DNA of 64,000 nt, from the NCBI RefSeq assembly GCF_014692675.1, contig NZ_JABFCZ010000002.1, forward strand, positions 62,001-126,000. Direction: 5' to 3'. The translations under genes were made by a program, and so were the position numbers. The notes under the pieces were generated by a model that worked only from the letters and a program-made list of their open reading frames with translations, had not been told where the DNA came from and ran no database searches. The stretch comes from Roseibium aggregatum. GTDB lineage: Bacteria; Pseudomonadota; Alphaproteobacteria; Rhizobiales; Stappiaceae. Positions 26,507 through 36,021 of the stretch are shown here, piece by piece (the first letter of the stretch is position 1; the number at the start of each line of letters is the position of its first letter).

Positions 26507-27954
26507 TCGCCATTCCGTTCCAGCCGGAGATCGCCGTTCTCGTCATTCCGGTCGTTGCCGCCGCGGTTCTTGCCGCGCTGCCGGGCTACCGGATAGCGGC
26601 GCGGCTCAACGTGCTTGCCAGCCTGCTGACGCTGCTCGCGGCCCTGTCGCTGTTCGTAACGAAACGGCCGGAAACCGGGACTTATCTGTTCGTCGACGAT
26701 CTCAACATCGTCTTTATCGTGCTGAACACCTTCGTCGGCTTCACCGCCAGCCTGTTCAGCGCCAGCTACATCGCCCACGAACTGGAGACCGGGCGGCTGA
26801 CGCCGGCCAATCTGCGCTTCTACCACGCCATGTACCAGATCATGATGTTCGGCATGAACCTGGCGTTCGTGGCCAACAACATCGGCCTGATGTGGGTGGC
26901 GGTGGAACTTGCCACGCTAACTACGGTGATGATGGTCGGCATCTACCGCACCCATGAGGCGCTGGAAGCGGCGTGGAAGTATTTCCTGCTCGGCAGCGTC
27001 GGCATCGCCTTCGCCCTGTTTGGCACGATCCTCGTCTATCTTGCCGCGCGCCCACATATCGGCGAGGGCGACGACGCCATGATTTGGACGCTGCTGGTGG
27101 AACATGCCGCCGTCTTCGATCCGGCGCTGCTCAATCTCGCATTCATCTTCCTGATGCTCGGCTACGGCACCAAGGTCGGCCTCGCGCCGCTCCATGCCTG
27201 GCTGCCCGATGCCCATGCCGAAGGTCCGACACCGATCTCTGCGGTGCTCTCCGGCCTGCTCCTGAACGTCGCGCTTTATGCGGTCCTGCGGTTCAAGATC
27301 CTGCTGGCAGCCAATCCGGACGCCATCGGTCCCGGTCCGCTGATGATGACCCTGGGGCTGTTGTCGCTGATCTTCGCCGCCTTCATGCTTTACCGGAGGC
27401 GCGACATCAAACGGCTGTTCGCCTATTCCTCCATCGAGCACATGGGCATCATCGTCTTCGCGTTCGGTCTTGGCGGGCCGCTCGCCAATTTTGCCGGGCT
27501 TCTGCACATGGTGATGCACAGCCTGACCAAGTCGGCGATCTTCTACGCAGTCGGTCATGTGGCGCAGGTCAAGGGTACCCAGCGGATATCCGAGCTTCGC
27601 GGCCTGACGGAGAGCCATCCGGCGCTCGGCTGGGGGCTGCTGGTCGGGGTGGTCGCCATTGCCGGCCTGCCGCCGATGGGCATCTTCATGAGCGAATTCC
27701 TGATCGTGAGCTCGACCTTCGCGGTCCAGCCGCTCCTGGCCATTCCGCTGGTCTTCGGCCTTCTGGTCGCCTTCGGTGCGCTGCTCCTGCGCGTCACCGG
27801 CATCGCCTTCGGCGAGCCGACGGGCAGCACAGCGCCGGCCCAGGCGTCCTACGTGCCGCTGTTTGCGCATCTGGCGCTGGTGCTGGCCGCCGGCCTCTAT
27901 CTGCCGTCGGCGCTGGTGGGCTGGTTCCAGCACATTGCCGGTATACTCGGGTGA
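26503..27954 (+). CDS. Ehr/Hyf complex antiporter-like subunit (HyfF/NuoN family)
   Basis: 483 aa, about 14 membrane segments, with the pump motif KVGLAPLHAWLPDAHAEGPT and a preceding conserved Glu in MWVAVELATLT. It is the second antiporter-like subunit of the operon. Having two such subunits plus HyfC- and HyfE-like proteins is the hallmark of the Hyf/Ehr branch rather than of a six-subunit Ech hydrogenase. Confidence 0.87.
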   Translation: MIAIPFQPEIAVLVIPVVAAAVLAALPGYRIAARLNVLASLLTLLAALSLFVTKRPETGTYLFVDDLNIVFIVLNTFVGFTASLFSASYIAHELETGRLTPANLRFYHAMYQIMMFGMNLAFVANNIGLMWVAVELATLTTVMMVGIYRTHEALEAAWKYFLLGSVGIAFALFGTILVYLAARPHIGEGDDAMIWTLLVEHAAVFDPALLNLAFIFLMLGYGTKVGLAPLHAWLPDAHAEGPTPISAVLSGLLLNVALYAVLRFKILLAANPDAIGPGPLMMTLGLLSLIFAAFMLYRRRDIKRLFAYSSIEHMGIIVFAFGLGGPLANFAGLLHMVMHSLTKSAIFYAVGHVAQVKGTQRISELRGLTESHPALGWGLLVGVVAIAGLPPMGIFMSEFLIVSSTFAVQPLLAIPLVFGLLVAFGALLLRVTGIAFGEPTGSTAPAQASYVPLFAHLALVLAAGLYLPSALVGWFQHIAGILG

Positions 27955-27973
27955 GGGAGGGGAGAAGCCGATC

Positions 27974-29488
27974 ATGACAGTCTTCTGGACCTCGATCCTG
28001 AAACCGACTGAAGCCGGCACCGAACACGCCTGGCAGAGCCATGAGGTCGACGAGGCCGAATGGACGCAGGTGGCCGAGGCGCTTGGCGGCGAAACGGCGG
28101 TCCTGCTCGGCCTTTGGGGCGACACGGGCACGATCCGCATGGCGGTGCTTGACGAGGCGACGAACGAGATCGCCGTCCTCGCACTTGCCTGTCCGAATGG
28201 CAGCTATCCCTCGGTCGGCCAGCACCATGCCGCCGCACAGCGGCTGGAGCGGGCGGCGCGGGACCTGTTCGGTCTGACGCCACGCGACTGTCCCGACGAA
28301 CGGCCCTGGCTCGACCATGGCCGCTGGAGCCTGCGCCGGCCGCTCGGTGCGGCCACGCCGGACGCGGGCGAGGGGGATGCCTACGGTTTCCTGCCGGTCG
28401 AGGGTGAGGGGTTGCATCAGGTTCCGGTCGGCCCGGTCCACGCAGGCATCATCGAACCGGGCCATTTCCGCTTCACCGGTAACGGCGAGGCGGTGGTTCG
28501 TCTCGAAGAACGGCTCGGCTACGTGCACAAGGGGATCGAGGGGCTGATGGCCGGCAAGAACCTCGGCGAAGCAGCTCGCCTTGCCGCCAGAACCTCCGGC
28601 GACAGCACGGTCGCCTATGGGCTTGCCTTGGCGCGCGCTGCCGAAGACGCGCTGGGGGCGGACGTGCCGGAACGCGCGGTCTGGCAGCGGGCGCTGATGG
28701 CCGAACTGGAACGGCTGGCCAATCATCTGGGCGACTTCGGCGCGGTCTGCAACGATGCCGCCTTTGCGCTGATGCATGCCCATTGCGGCGTTCTCAGGGA
28801 GCGGGTCCTGCGGGCTTCTGATGCCGCCTTCGGTCACCGGCTGATGCGCGACCTGATCGTTCCCGGCGGCGTCGCCGTTGATCTGAGCGGTGAGGGGATC
28901 GCCGCGATCCAGAGCATGCTCGCCGAAATCCGCCAGCGCTTTCCGGCTCTGGTCAACCTTTACGACAACACGGCTTCCCTCCAGGACCGGACCGTTTCCA
29001 CCGGCCGGCTGGATCCCGCTCTTGCCAAACGCTTCGGTGCCGGCGGGTTCGTTGGACGGGCGTCGGGACGGAGCTTCGACGCCCGGCACGCGCTGGGCTA
29101 CCCGCCCTATGACCGGCTTTCCTTCGAGGTGCCGGTTCTGGATGCGGGTGATGTGGATGCCCGTGTCTGGATCCGGATCCGGGAAGCGGAGCAGAGCCTG
29201 TCTCTGATCGAGCAGATCCTGAGCAAAATGCCGCAAGGTGCTGTTTTTACAGAGCTGAAGGCGGTTTCAAGCCCCTGCGACGGCCTGGCGCTCGTGGAAG
29301 GCTTCCGCGGAGATATCCTGGTCTGGCTCAGGATCGGCAGCGACGGACTGATCGAGCGCTGTCACATGCGCGATCCGTCCTGGTTCCAGTGGCCGCTGCT
29401 GGAAGCAGTGATCGAGGGCAACATCATTGCCGACTTCCCGTTGTGCAACAAGTCGTTCAACTGCTCCTATTCCGGTCACGATCTGTAG
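27974..29488 (+). CDS. Ehr complex large subunit (HyfG/NuoCD-like) lacking Ni-binding cysteines
   Basis: 504 aa from the ATG at 27974 (GGAGG/GGAG just upstream). A NuoC-like domain (about 1-120) is fused to a NuoD/hydrogenase-large-subunit-like domain (about 140-504), as in HyfG and HycE. The first Ni-binding CxxC of hydrogenases is replaced by Ser208-Gly-Asp-Ser211, and the C-terminal DPCxxC by LCNKSFNCSYSGHDL, where the cysteines (491, 497) have the wrong spacing. H2 chemistry at a NiFe site is therefore not expected. It should form the soluble arm with the small subunit encoded 7 bp downstream. Confidence 0.85.
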   Translation: MTVFWTSILKPTEAGTEHAWQSHEVDEAEWTQVAEALGGETAVLLGLWGDTGTIRMAVLDEATNEIAVLALACPNGSYPSVGQHHAAAQRLERAARDLFGLTPRDCPDERPWLDHGRWSLRRPLGAATPDAGEGDAYGFLPVEGEGLHQVPVGPVHAGIIEPGHFRFTGNGEAVVRLEERLGYVHKGIEGLMAGKNLGEAARLAARTSGDSTVAYGLALARAAEDALGADVPERAVWQRALMAELERLANHLGDFGAVCNDAAFALMHAHCGVLRERVLRASDAAFGHRLMRDLIVPGGVAVDLSGEGIAAIQSMLAEIRQRFPALVNLYDNTASLQDRTVSTGRLDPALAKRFGAGGFVGRASGRSFDARHALGYPPYDRLSFEVPVLDAGDVDARVWIRIREAEQSLSLIEQILSKMPQGAVFTELKAVSSPCDGLALVEGFRGDILVWLRIGSDGLIERCHMRDPSWFQWPLLEAVIEGNIIADFPLCNKSFNCSYSGHDL

Positions 29489-29495
29489 GTTCACC

Positions 29496-30020
29496 ATGCG
29501 CAAGCTCCTGCTCGAAAGCCTGATCACACCGACCCTGACCGAAGCGCCGCCGACGGTGGATGAGGCGGCGATGATCGAACTGGCCGAGACGCTCGGGAAA
29601 CAGGCGCGGCAGAGCCTCGGGCGCAGCCTGTCGATCCGCGAGGTCGACGCCGGCTCCTGCAACGGCTGCGAATTGGAAATCCACGCGCTCAACAACGCCT
29701 TTTACGACATCGACCGCTTCGGCCTTCGCTTCGTCGCCTCGCCGCGTCATGCGGATGTGCTGATGGTCACTGGTCCGGTGACGAAGAACATGCGCGAGGC
29801 GCTGAAGCGGACCTATGACGCCACGCCAGCGCCCAAATGGGTCGTCGCCGTCGGCGACTGCGCCCTCGACGGCGGCTGCTTTGCCGGTAGCTATGCCGTG
29901 GTCGGCGGCGTCTCGGAGGTCATTCCCGTCGACCTGCACATCCCCGGCTGCCCGCCACCACCGGTGAAGATCCTCGCCGGCATGCTGGCCCTGCTGCAGG
30001 GCGGAAAAGCGGCGTCCTGA
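29496..30020 (+). CDS. Ehr complex small subunit (HyfI/NuoB-like), one [4Fe-4S] cluster
   Basis: 174 aa from the ATG at 29496. The NuoB-type cluster ligands are intact: Cys55 and Cys58 in SCNGCE, Cys122 in GDCALDGG and Cys152 in PGCPPPP. It is the last gene of the operon. No HyfH/NuoI-like ferredoxin, HyfA or formate dehydrogenase is encoded nearby, so the electron donor or acceptor is unknown. Confidence 0.87.
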   Translation: MRKLLLESLITPTLTEAPPTVDEAAMIELAETLGKQARQSLGRSLSIREVDAGSCNGCELEIHALNNAFYDIDRFGLRFVASPRHADVLMVTGPVTKNMREALKRTYDATPAPKWVVAVGDCALDGGCFAGSYAVVGGVSEVIPVDLHIPGCPPPPVKILAGMLALLQGGKAAS

Positions 30021-30049
30021 CGGGCCGCCGCCTAGCCCCACACACAATC

Positions 30050-30205
30050 CGTCATCCCGGACAAAGCGCAGCGGAGATCCGGGACCCACTCGCTTGTCCA
30101 CGCTTCAAAGAAGCAAGAATGGTTCGGGCGCTGCCGCAAGTCCGGCAAGCCGATTTCTTAGCTCTGGAAATGGGTAGGCCCCGGCTCAGGGCCGGGGTGA
30201 CGGCG
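30050..30205. repeat. Type C palindromic repeat; rest of the 473-bp gap has no evident gene
   Basis: A left arm GTCATCCCGG...ATCCGGGA (30051-30089) and a right arm CCCCGGCTCAGGGCCGGGG (30179-30197) frame a spacer. The remaining gap up to 30493 holds no recognisable gene; two small open frames there (around 30211-30506) lack family features. The promoter of the downstream acyl-CoA ligase should lie here. Confidence 0.65.
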
Positions 30206-30493
30206 TTGGTATGGGCCGGCATTTTGCCAAGGAAGCTGCGCATGTTTGGCCACTAAATATGGGCGGGAGACAGAGCGGTGCCTTACGCGGATTTCGCGTC
30301 GTCCCTATCCCGTTGATGTTTCTGCACGAAGTGCTTGCAGGAACGCGCGAAGCCTTGGCACTATGCATCTGCCGTCCGGAAGGAAAGACAGGCTCCAAAG
30401 AGAGCCGCGGGCGGCACGAATGAGGAGGAACAGCCGCCGGAGGGCGCTCAGGTGTCACGACCGGGCGCGGGCGGCAGGGAGTGAGACAAAAAC

Positions 30494-32128
30494 ATGCAAG
30501 GCATGATGATGAACCGTCCGCTCAGGATCGCCGATATCCTGACCTTCGCGGAGGACGTGCACGGCAGCGCGGAAATCGTTTCGGCCACGGTTGAGGGGGG
30601 CATTCATCGGTATACCTACAAGGACGCGGCTCTACGGTCCCGCAAGCTGGCGCAGGCGCTGTTGCGCCTCGGCGTGACGCCGGGCCAACGCATCGCAACC
30701 CTTGGCTGGAACGGCTACCGCCATTTCGAACTCTACTATGCGATTTCCGGCATCGGCGCCGTCTGCCACACGATCAATCCGCGGCTTTCGGTGGAGCAGA
30801 TGAGCTACATCGTCTCCCATGCGGAAGACAGGATCTTATGCCTGGACCTGACCTTTGTGCCGCTGGTGGAGGCGATCCTGGATCATCTGCCGAAGGGTCT
30901 GCGCTTCATCATCATGACCGACCGGGCGCACATGCCCGAGACGAAACTGCCGGGGGCGCTCTGCTACGAGGACCTCGTTGAGCCGGAAACCGGTGACTAC
31001 GAGTGGCCCGAGTTTCCCGAGGAGACCGCGTCGAGCCTCTGTTATACCTCCGGTACGACGGGCCATCCTAAAGGCGCGCTCTATACCCACCGCTCCACGG
31101 TGATGCATGCCCTGATGGCCGGTGTCTCGTTCCTCGAATGCCTGCGCCCGGGCCGGAGAATTCTTCCCGTCGTGCCCCTGTTCCACGTCAACGCCTGGGG
31201 ATTGCCCTACGCGGCTCCGCTCACCGGGGCGTCGATCGTGTTTCCCGGCCCCCAATTGGACGGGGCAAGCCTGTTCAAGCTGATGGACGAGCAGAAGGTG
31301 TTCTCCGCCTGGGGCGTGCCCACGGTCTGGCTCGGCCTGCTTGCCGAAATCCGGAAGCACGGTCGTATTCCCGAAGGGTTCGGCGAGGTGATCATCGGTG
31401 GATCGGCCGCGCCGCGCAGCATGATCGAGGCGTTCGAGGACCTGAACGTCTCCGTCTGCCATGCCTGGGGCATGACCGAAATGAGCCCGATCGGGACGCA
31501 AGGCTCGCTCGCGCCGCCGTTGACCGATCTGCCGAAGGAAAAGCAGATCGACCTGAAGTCGACCCAGGGGCGGCGCACCTTCGGCGTCGAACTGAAAATC
31601 GTCGATGCAAATGGCCAGCGCCAGCCCCATGACGGAGTTGCGACCGGCGAGCTCTTCGTGCGCGGCAACACAATCGTTTCCGGCTATTTCAACAATCAGG
31701 AGGCTTCGGAAGCCGCGTTCGACGCGGAAGGCTGGTTCCGCACTGGCGATGTCGCCTCCATCAGCCCGGACGGGTTCCTGACCATCACCGACCGGGCGAA
31801 AGACCTGATCAAGTCGGGTGGCGAATGGATCAGTTCCATCGATCTGGAAAACATGGCGATCGCTCATCCCGATGTGGCCAATTGCGCCGTGATCGCGGTG
31901 CCTCATCCGAAGTGGGACGAGCGGCCGCTGCTGATCGTCGTGCCCGCCGAAGGGGCGAAGCCGGACAAGGAGGAGATCCTGGCCCATCTGGCCAAGGGCC
32001 TCGCCAAGTGGCAGGTGCCCGACGACGTGATTTTCGTCGACACGCTGCCGCTGACGGCGACCGGCAAGGTCTCGAAGCTGACGTTGAGGCAGATCTACGC
32101 CGATCACTCATTACCTGAGGCAGGTTGA
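30494..32128 (+). CDS. Acyl-CoA synthetase (medium/long-chain fatty-acid-CoA ligase family)
   Basis: 544 aa. ANL-superfamily AMP-binding signature [16 protein letters not shown] (about residues 179-194), then [33 protein letters not shown] and the C-terminal catalytic Lys in TATGKVSKL. It activates a carboxylic acid to its CoA thioester via the adenylate. The first Met is chosen; three more Met follow within six codons, so the exact start is uncertain. The overall pattern resembles AlkK/DmdB-type ligases, but the substrate cannot be read. Confidence 0.85.
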   Translation: MQGMMMNRPLRIADILTFAEDVHGSAEIVSATVEGGIHRYTYKDAALRSRKLAQALLRLGVTPGQRIATLGWNGYRHFELYYAISGIGAVCHTINPRLSVEQMSYIVSHAEDRILCLDLTFVPLVEAILDHLPKGLRFIIMTDRAHMPETKLPGALCYEDLVEPETGDYEWPEFPEETASSLCYTSGTTGHPKGALYTHRSTVMHALMAGVSFLECLRPGRRILPVVPLFHVNAWGLPYAAPLTGASIVFPGPQLDGASLFKLMDEQKVFSAWGVPTVWLGLLAEIRKHGRIPEGFGEVIIGGSAAPRSMIEAFEDLNVSVCHAWGMTEMSPIGTQGSLAPPLTDLPKEKQIDLKSTQGRRTFGVELKIVDANGQRQPHDGVATGELFVRGNTIVSGYFNNQEASEAAFDAEGWFRTGDVASISPDGFLTITDRAKDLIKSGGEWISSIDLENMAIAHPDVANCAVIAVPHPKWDERPLLIVVPAEGAKPDKEEILAHLAKGLAKWQVPDDVIFVDTLPLTATGKVSKLTLRQIYADHSLPEAG

Positions 32129-32165
32129 TCGGAATCGGTCGACTTTCTACCCTGTAGACGTGTTT

Positions 32166-32187
32166 CGGCCGGCCTTCGGGCCGGCCG
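32166..32187. terminator. Strong UUCG-loop hairpin between the two acyl-CoA ligase genes
   Basis: A perfect 9-bp GC stem CGGCCGGCC / GGCCGGCCG is closed by a TTCG tetraloop, 37 bp after the stop codon. No long T-run follows, so it may terminate or only stabilise the mRNA end. Confidence 0.6.
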
Positions 32188-32238
32188 TCTGTTGACACGC
32201 TTGCCCAGGTTCATATCGTTCCAATCAGGAGTTTTCCC

Positions 32239-33858
32239 ATGCGTTTACCGTCCACAGTCGAGCCGAATGCGGCCAATGGCGTGCCGCTGTCGCCGCTTTC
32301 ACTGCTGGACCGGTCGATCATCGTTTATGCGGACAAGCTCGCCGTTGCCCATGGCGAACGCCGCTGGACCTATCGGGAATTCGGCGATCTCGTCCGGCGC
32401 ATGGCGGGCGCCCTGGAAGAGCGCGGCATCGGGCCGGGCGATACGGTGTCGATCGTTTCCGCCAACCGGCCGGAAATGCTCGCCGCCCATTTCGCCGTGC
32501 CCATGCTGGGCGCTGTCCTCAACACCATCAACACCCGTCTCGACGTGGAGACGATCCGCTACATTCTCGACCACTGCAGTGCACAGGCGGTGATCGCCGA
32601 CAAGGCGTGTGTGGATCAGGTTGCCGAAGCCTGCGGCGATGTTCCGCTCTACTGCCTGCGCCCGGAGGACGAGGAAGGACCGGGTGAGGCCCTCGATCTG
32701 CTGGACGGGAAAGGGATGGTCGCCGACTGGCCGTTCATGGAGCGGGTGAAGAGCGAGTGGCAGCCGATCGCCATCAACTATACGTCCGGCACCACCGGTT
32801 CACCGAAGGGCGTGATCTATCACCACCGCGGCGCCTACATCAACGCACTCAACAACAACCTGGCGCTCGGCTTCGACCGTACGGTGACGTATCTCTGGAC
32901 CCTGCCCATGTTCCACTGCAACGGCTGGTGCCACACATGGGCGGTGACGGCGGCGGGCGGCACCCATGTGTGCCTGGAAGGGGTCGATCCGGGCGAGATC
33001 GTCGCAGCCCTCAAGGACTTCGGCGTCACCAATATGGCCTGTGCACCGGTTGTTCTCTACATGATGCTGGAACGGCTTGAGAAACAGGCTGATTTCCGCC
33101 CGGAGCGCCCGGTGCGCGTGGCCACGGGCGGGGCGGCTCCGACCTCGGCCCTGATCGAGCGCATGGATGCGCTCGGCTTCAGTCTCGTTCATCTTTACGG
33201 CCTGACGGAAAGTTACGGTCCGGCGACCGGCATGCTGCCCGACCCGGTGATCGAACAGGAATCGGCCGCGGTCCGGGCGGCCTTTTCCGCGCGCCAGGGG
33301 CACGGTCTGCCCTCAGGCATCCGTGTCGAGGTCAAACGCTCCGACGGGACGCCGGTCACCCAGGACGGGATCGACATGGGCGAGATCATGCTGGCCGGAC
33401 CGTCGATCATGGGCGGCTATCACGCGGACCCGGTGGCGACCTCGATTGCGTTCGAGGGCGGCATGTTCCACACCGGCGATTTGGCCGTCGTTCATCCAGA
33501 CGGGGCCATGGAAATCCGCGACCGGGCCAAGGACATCATCATCACCGGCGGCGAGAACGTCTCCAGCCTGGAGGTGGAAAGCGTCCTGCATCGGCATCCG
33601 CGTGTGCTGCTGGCGGCCGTGGTGGCAGCTCCCCATCCCAAATGGGGCGAGACGCCCTGGGCCTTCATCCAGCTGAACGATGCGGAAGGGGACGCTCCGT
33701 CCGAAGAGGACATCATCGCCTTCTGCCGGGACCACCTGGCCGGCTTCAAGCTGCCGCGCCGGATCATCTTCCGGGAACTGCCGCGCACGGCCACCGGCAA
33801 GGTGCAGAAATTCGCCCTGCGCCAGCAGGCCGTGGAGATGCAGAAAGAGGATGCGTGA
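32239..33858 (+). CDS. Acyl-CoA synthetase, second paralogue
   Basis: 539 aa with an AGGAG site 7 nt before the start. The AMP-binding motif NYTSGTTGSPKGVIYHH (about residues 175-191), LYGLTESYGP, MFHTGDLAV, KDIIITGGENVSSLE and the final TATGKVQKF are all intact. It belongs to a different ANL subgroup from the preceding ligase, the one including short/medium-chain and 3-methylmercaptopropionyl-CoA-type ligases. No beta-oxidation gene is adjacent. Confidence 0.85.
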   Translation: MRLPSTVEPNAANGVPLSPLSLLDRSIIVYADKLAVAHGERRWTYREFGDLVRRMAGALEERGIGPGDTVSIVSANRPEMLAAHFAVPMLGAVLNTINTRLDVETIRYILDHCSAQAVIADKACVDQVAEACGDVPLYCLRPEDEEGPGEALDLLDGKGMVADWPFMERVKSEWQPIAINYTSGTTGSPKGVIYHHRGAYINALNNNLALGFDRTVTYLWTLPMFHCNGWCHTWAVTAAGGTHVCLEGVDPGEIVAALKDFGVTNMACAPVVLYMMLERLEKQADFRPERPVRVATGGAAPTSALIERMDALGFSLVHLYGLTESYGPATGMLPDPVIEQESAAVRAAFSARQGHGLPSGIRVEVKRSDGTPVTQDGIDMGEIMLAGPSIMGGYHADPVATSIAFEGGMFHTGDLAVVHPDGAMEIRDRAKDIIITGGENVSSLEVESVLHRHPRVLLAAVVAAPHPKWGETPWAFIQLNDAEGDAPSEEDIIAFCRDHLAGFKLPRRIIFRELPRTATGKVQKFALRQQAVEMQKEDA

Positions 33859-33978
33859 GGGAGGACCGCGACAGGTCCGGGTTTATCCCTATGCGGCCGA
33901 TTGTCTGCCCGGATTGACCGGGCGGCTTTCAGAGGCGACTTTCAATTTAATGAAAGTTCGCTGGAGGAAAGCGCGGGA

Positions 33979-34902
33979 ATGAAGCTGTCGAAGATGTTTG
34001 CCGCCGCTGTCGGCGCTCTGCTTATCGTTCTGTCGGGGCCGGCTCTGGCCGGTCTGAAAACGGTCAGGGTGACCGATACCGTCTATGCGCTGGTCGGCGA
34101 CAAGGGCCAGCGCTCGCCGGAAAATTTCGCCAACAACGCCACTTTCGGCGTGATCGTGACCGAGGACGGGGTCGTGCTCGTGGATGCCGGCGGTAGCTAC
34201 AAGGGCGCGGAGGAAATCGAAGCGGCGGTCGAGGCCATAACCGATCAGCCGGTGAAGGTGGTGATCAACACCGGCGGCCAGGATCACCGCTGGCTCGGCA
34301 ACAGCTACTGGGCCGCCCAAGGCGCGCGCCTGATCGCCTCCGAAGCAGCGGTTGAGGACCAGAAGGCGCGGGCCTCCCTGGAACAGACCATGCTGTCGCA
34401 ACTGATCGGCGACAGCCTGAAGGGCACCGAGCCGGTCTACGCACTGGAGACCTTCGCTGAAGATCTGACCATTTTCGTCGGCGGCCGGGAGATCCGGATC
34501 GTCCATGCGGGGCCTGCCCACACGCCGGGCGACAGTTTCGTCTGGCTACCGGACGACGGGGTCGCCTTTGCCGGAGATATCGTCTTCACCGAGCGCCTGC
34601 TCGGCGTGCTGGAAATGTCGAATTCGGCCGGCTGGATGGCCTCTTTCGAAGCCATGGAAGCGCTGGATCCGAAACACGTCGTGCCGGGGCACGGCGATCC
34701 GACGACGCTGGCGAGGGCCAAGGCCGATACCTATGACTATCTCGCCAATCTGCGCGAGAAGATCCGCGCCCATATCGATGACGGCGGTGACATCATCGGC
34801 TCGGTCGATGTCGACCAGTCGGCCTTTTCCCACCTGGAGAATTTCGACACGCTTGCCAAGCGCAACGCCCAGCAGGTGTTCACTGAAATGGAATGGGAGT
34901 AG
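33979..34902 (+). CDS. Periplasmic MBL-fold protein with incomplete zinc site
   Basis: 307 aa from the ATG at 33979, with GGAGG at 33963 and a signal peptide (cleavage near ALA-GL, residue 24). The metallo-beta-lactamase fold is evident (VIVTEDGVVLVDAGG, HTPGD, AGDIVF, VPGHGD). In the usual HxHxDH motif the two first histidines are replaced (Thr98-Gly-Gly-Gln-Asp102-His103). A mononuclear or non-zinc function is possible. The gene ends 4 bp from the convergent DMT gene. Confidence 0.75.
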   Translation: MKLSKMFAAAVGALLIVLSGPALAGLKTVRVTDTVYALVGDKGQRSPENFANNATFGVIVTEDGVVLVDAGGSYKGAEEIEAAVEAITDQPVKVVINTGGQDHRWLGNSYWAAQGARLIASEAAVEDQKARASLEQTMLSQLIGDSLKGTEPVYALETFAEDLTIFVGGREIRIVHAGPAHTPGDSFVWLPDDGVAFAGDIVFTERLLGVLEMSNSAGWMASFEAMEALDPKHVVPGHGDPTTLARAKADTYDYLANLREKIRAHIDDGGDIIGSVDVDQSAFSHLENFDTLAKRNAQQVFTEMEWE

Positions 34903-34906
34903 GCGT

Positions 34907-35842
34907 CTAGCCTGCAATCCTGGTCTTGAGGCGGCGCAGGAGATCGATTGGCGCCGTCGCCAGGATCAGGCCGCCCATGACCAGGAAGAAGCCCGCGAAA
35001 TGATAGGGTTGCAAGTCTTCGCCCAGGAAGACCACGGCCATCAGCACGCCATAGGGCGGCAGCAGGTACATGAACAGGCCGGTTACCGACGGGCCGACGG
35101 TCTTGATGCCGTACTGGAACAGCGAGAAGGCCGCCAGTGAGGCGAAGAGGACGATGCCGGCGATCGACCGCCACGCCTCGAAACTTGTCGGAAAGGCCTC
35201 ACGGACCGCGACTTCCCAGACCATGAAGGGAAGCAGGGTGAGGGCGCCGGCACCCGCAACGACGGCAAAAAGCGTGAGCGTCGGCACTTCCGCAAAGACA
35301 CTGCGCTTCAGAAGCACCGAATAGCCTGCCCAGCTCAGGGCGCAGAAGCCGATAATCAGGTCGCCCGCGTTGAAGGAAAGGCCTAAGAGAACCGCCAGGC
35401 TGCCCTTGACGATGATCAGCACGACCCCGGCCATGGCGAAGCACACGCCGATGCTTTCCCTCAGCCCCATGCGCCGGCCGCGGAAGATCCATTCCATCAG
35501 CAGGATCAGGATCGGCGACGAGGTGTAGATCAGCGTCGCGTTGGTCGCCGTGGTGAAATGCAGCGCGTAATAGACCAGCGCCCCGCAGATCCACATGCCG
35601 AGCAGCCCGAGCAGGGTGACGGTCTTCCACTGGGCCTTGAGCAGCTTCGCATGGCGCAGGATGTCCATGCCGGTAAAGGGCAGGAGCAGCAGGAAGGCGA
35701 ACGTCCAGCGCAGAAAGGCCAGCGTCCAGGGCTCTACCGCGGAAGTCGCCGCCCGGCCGAAGATCAGGTTTGACGTAAAAAACAGCGGCATGAAGAGCAG
35801 GGCGACATAGGGCTTCCAGTCGGCGGAGGTCTTGCCGTTCAT
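34907..35842 (-). CDS. DMT-superfamily (EamA) transporter
   Basis: 311 aa with ten hydrophobic segments in two repeated EamA halves, the first ending near the NATLIYTSSPILILLMEW region. Such proteins export amino acids or other metabolites; the substrate is not predictable. It is a single gene, convergent with the MBL-fold gene; its promoter lies in the repeat-bearing gap beyond 35842. Confidence 0.8.
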   Translation of the reverse strand: MNGKTSADWKPYVALLFMPLFFTSNLIFGRAATSAVEPWTLAFLRWTFAFLLLLPFTGMDILRHAKLLKAQWKTVTLLGLLGMWICGALVYYALHFTTATNATLIYTSSPILILLMEWIFRGRRMGLRESIGVCFAMAGVVLIIVKGSLAVLLGLSFNAGDLIIGFCALSWAGYSVLLKRSVFAEVPTLTLFAVVAGAGALTLLPFMVWEVAVREAFPTSFEAWRSIAGIVLFASLAAFSLFQYGIKTVGPSVTGLFMYLLPPYGVLMAVVFLGEDLQPYHFAGFFLVMGGLILATAPIDLLRRLKTRIAG

Positions 35843-36021
35843 TCCGTCTCTGTCTCCGGATATCCGCCCGCCGCCGGAGCAACAAGGGCGGGATGGGGAT
35901 TAGGGCTGCCTAGGAGGCGTCTGGTCTGATTATCGGGGAAGAGGAACCTTGTACAGGCGCGGAACGGCGGAAACGGTACGGTTGGTGGTGAATGGTTTGG
36001 CAGTACACTGCCTACGCACCC

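Noticed and set aside
22875-30020. A genuine hydrogenase-4/formate hydrogenlyase
   Set aside because: The large subunit lacks both CxxC nickel motifs, and no maturation, ferredoxin or formate dehydrogenase gene is nearby.
30350-30375. Sigma-54-like promoter before the acyl-CoA ligase (TGGCAC followed by a GC)
   Set aside because: The distance between the GG and GC elements is 12 nt instead of 10.
30211-30506. Small genes of 70-86 codons in the gap before the first acyl-CoA ligase
   Set aside because: No domain, no conserved look, partly out of typical codon use; more likely promoter and leader DNA.
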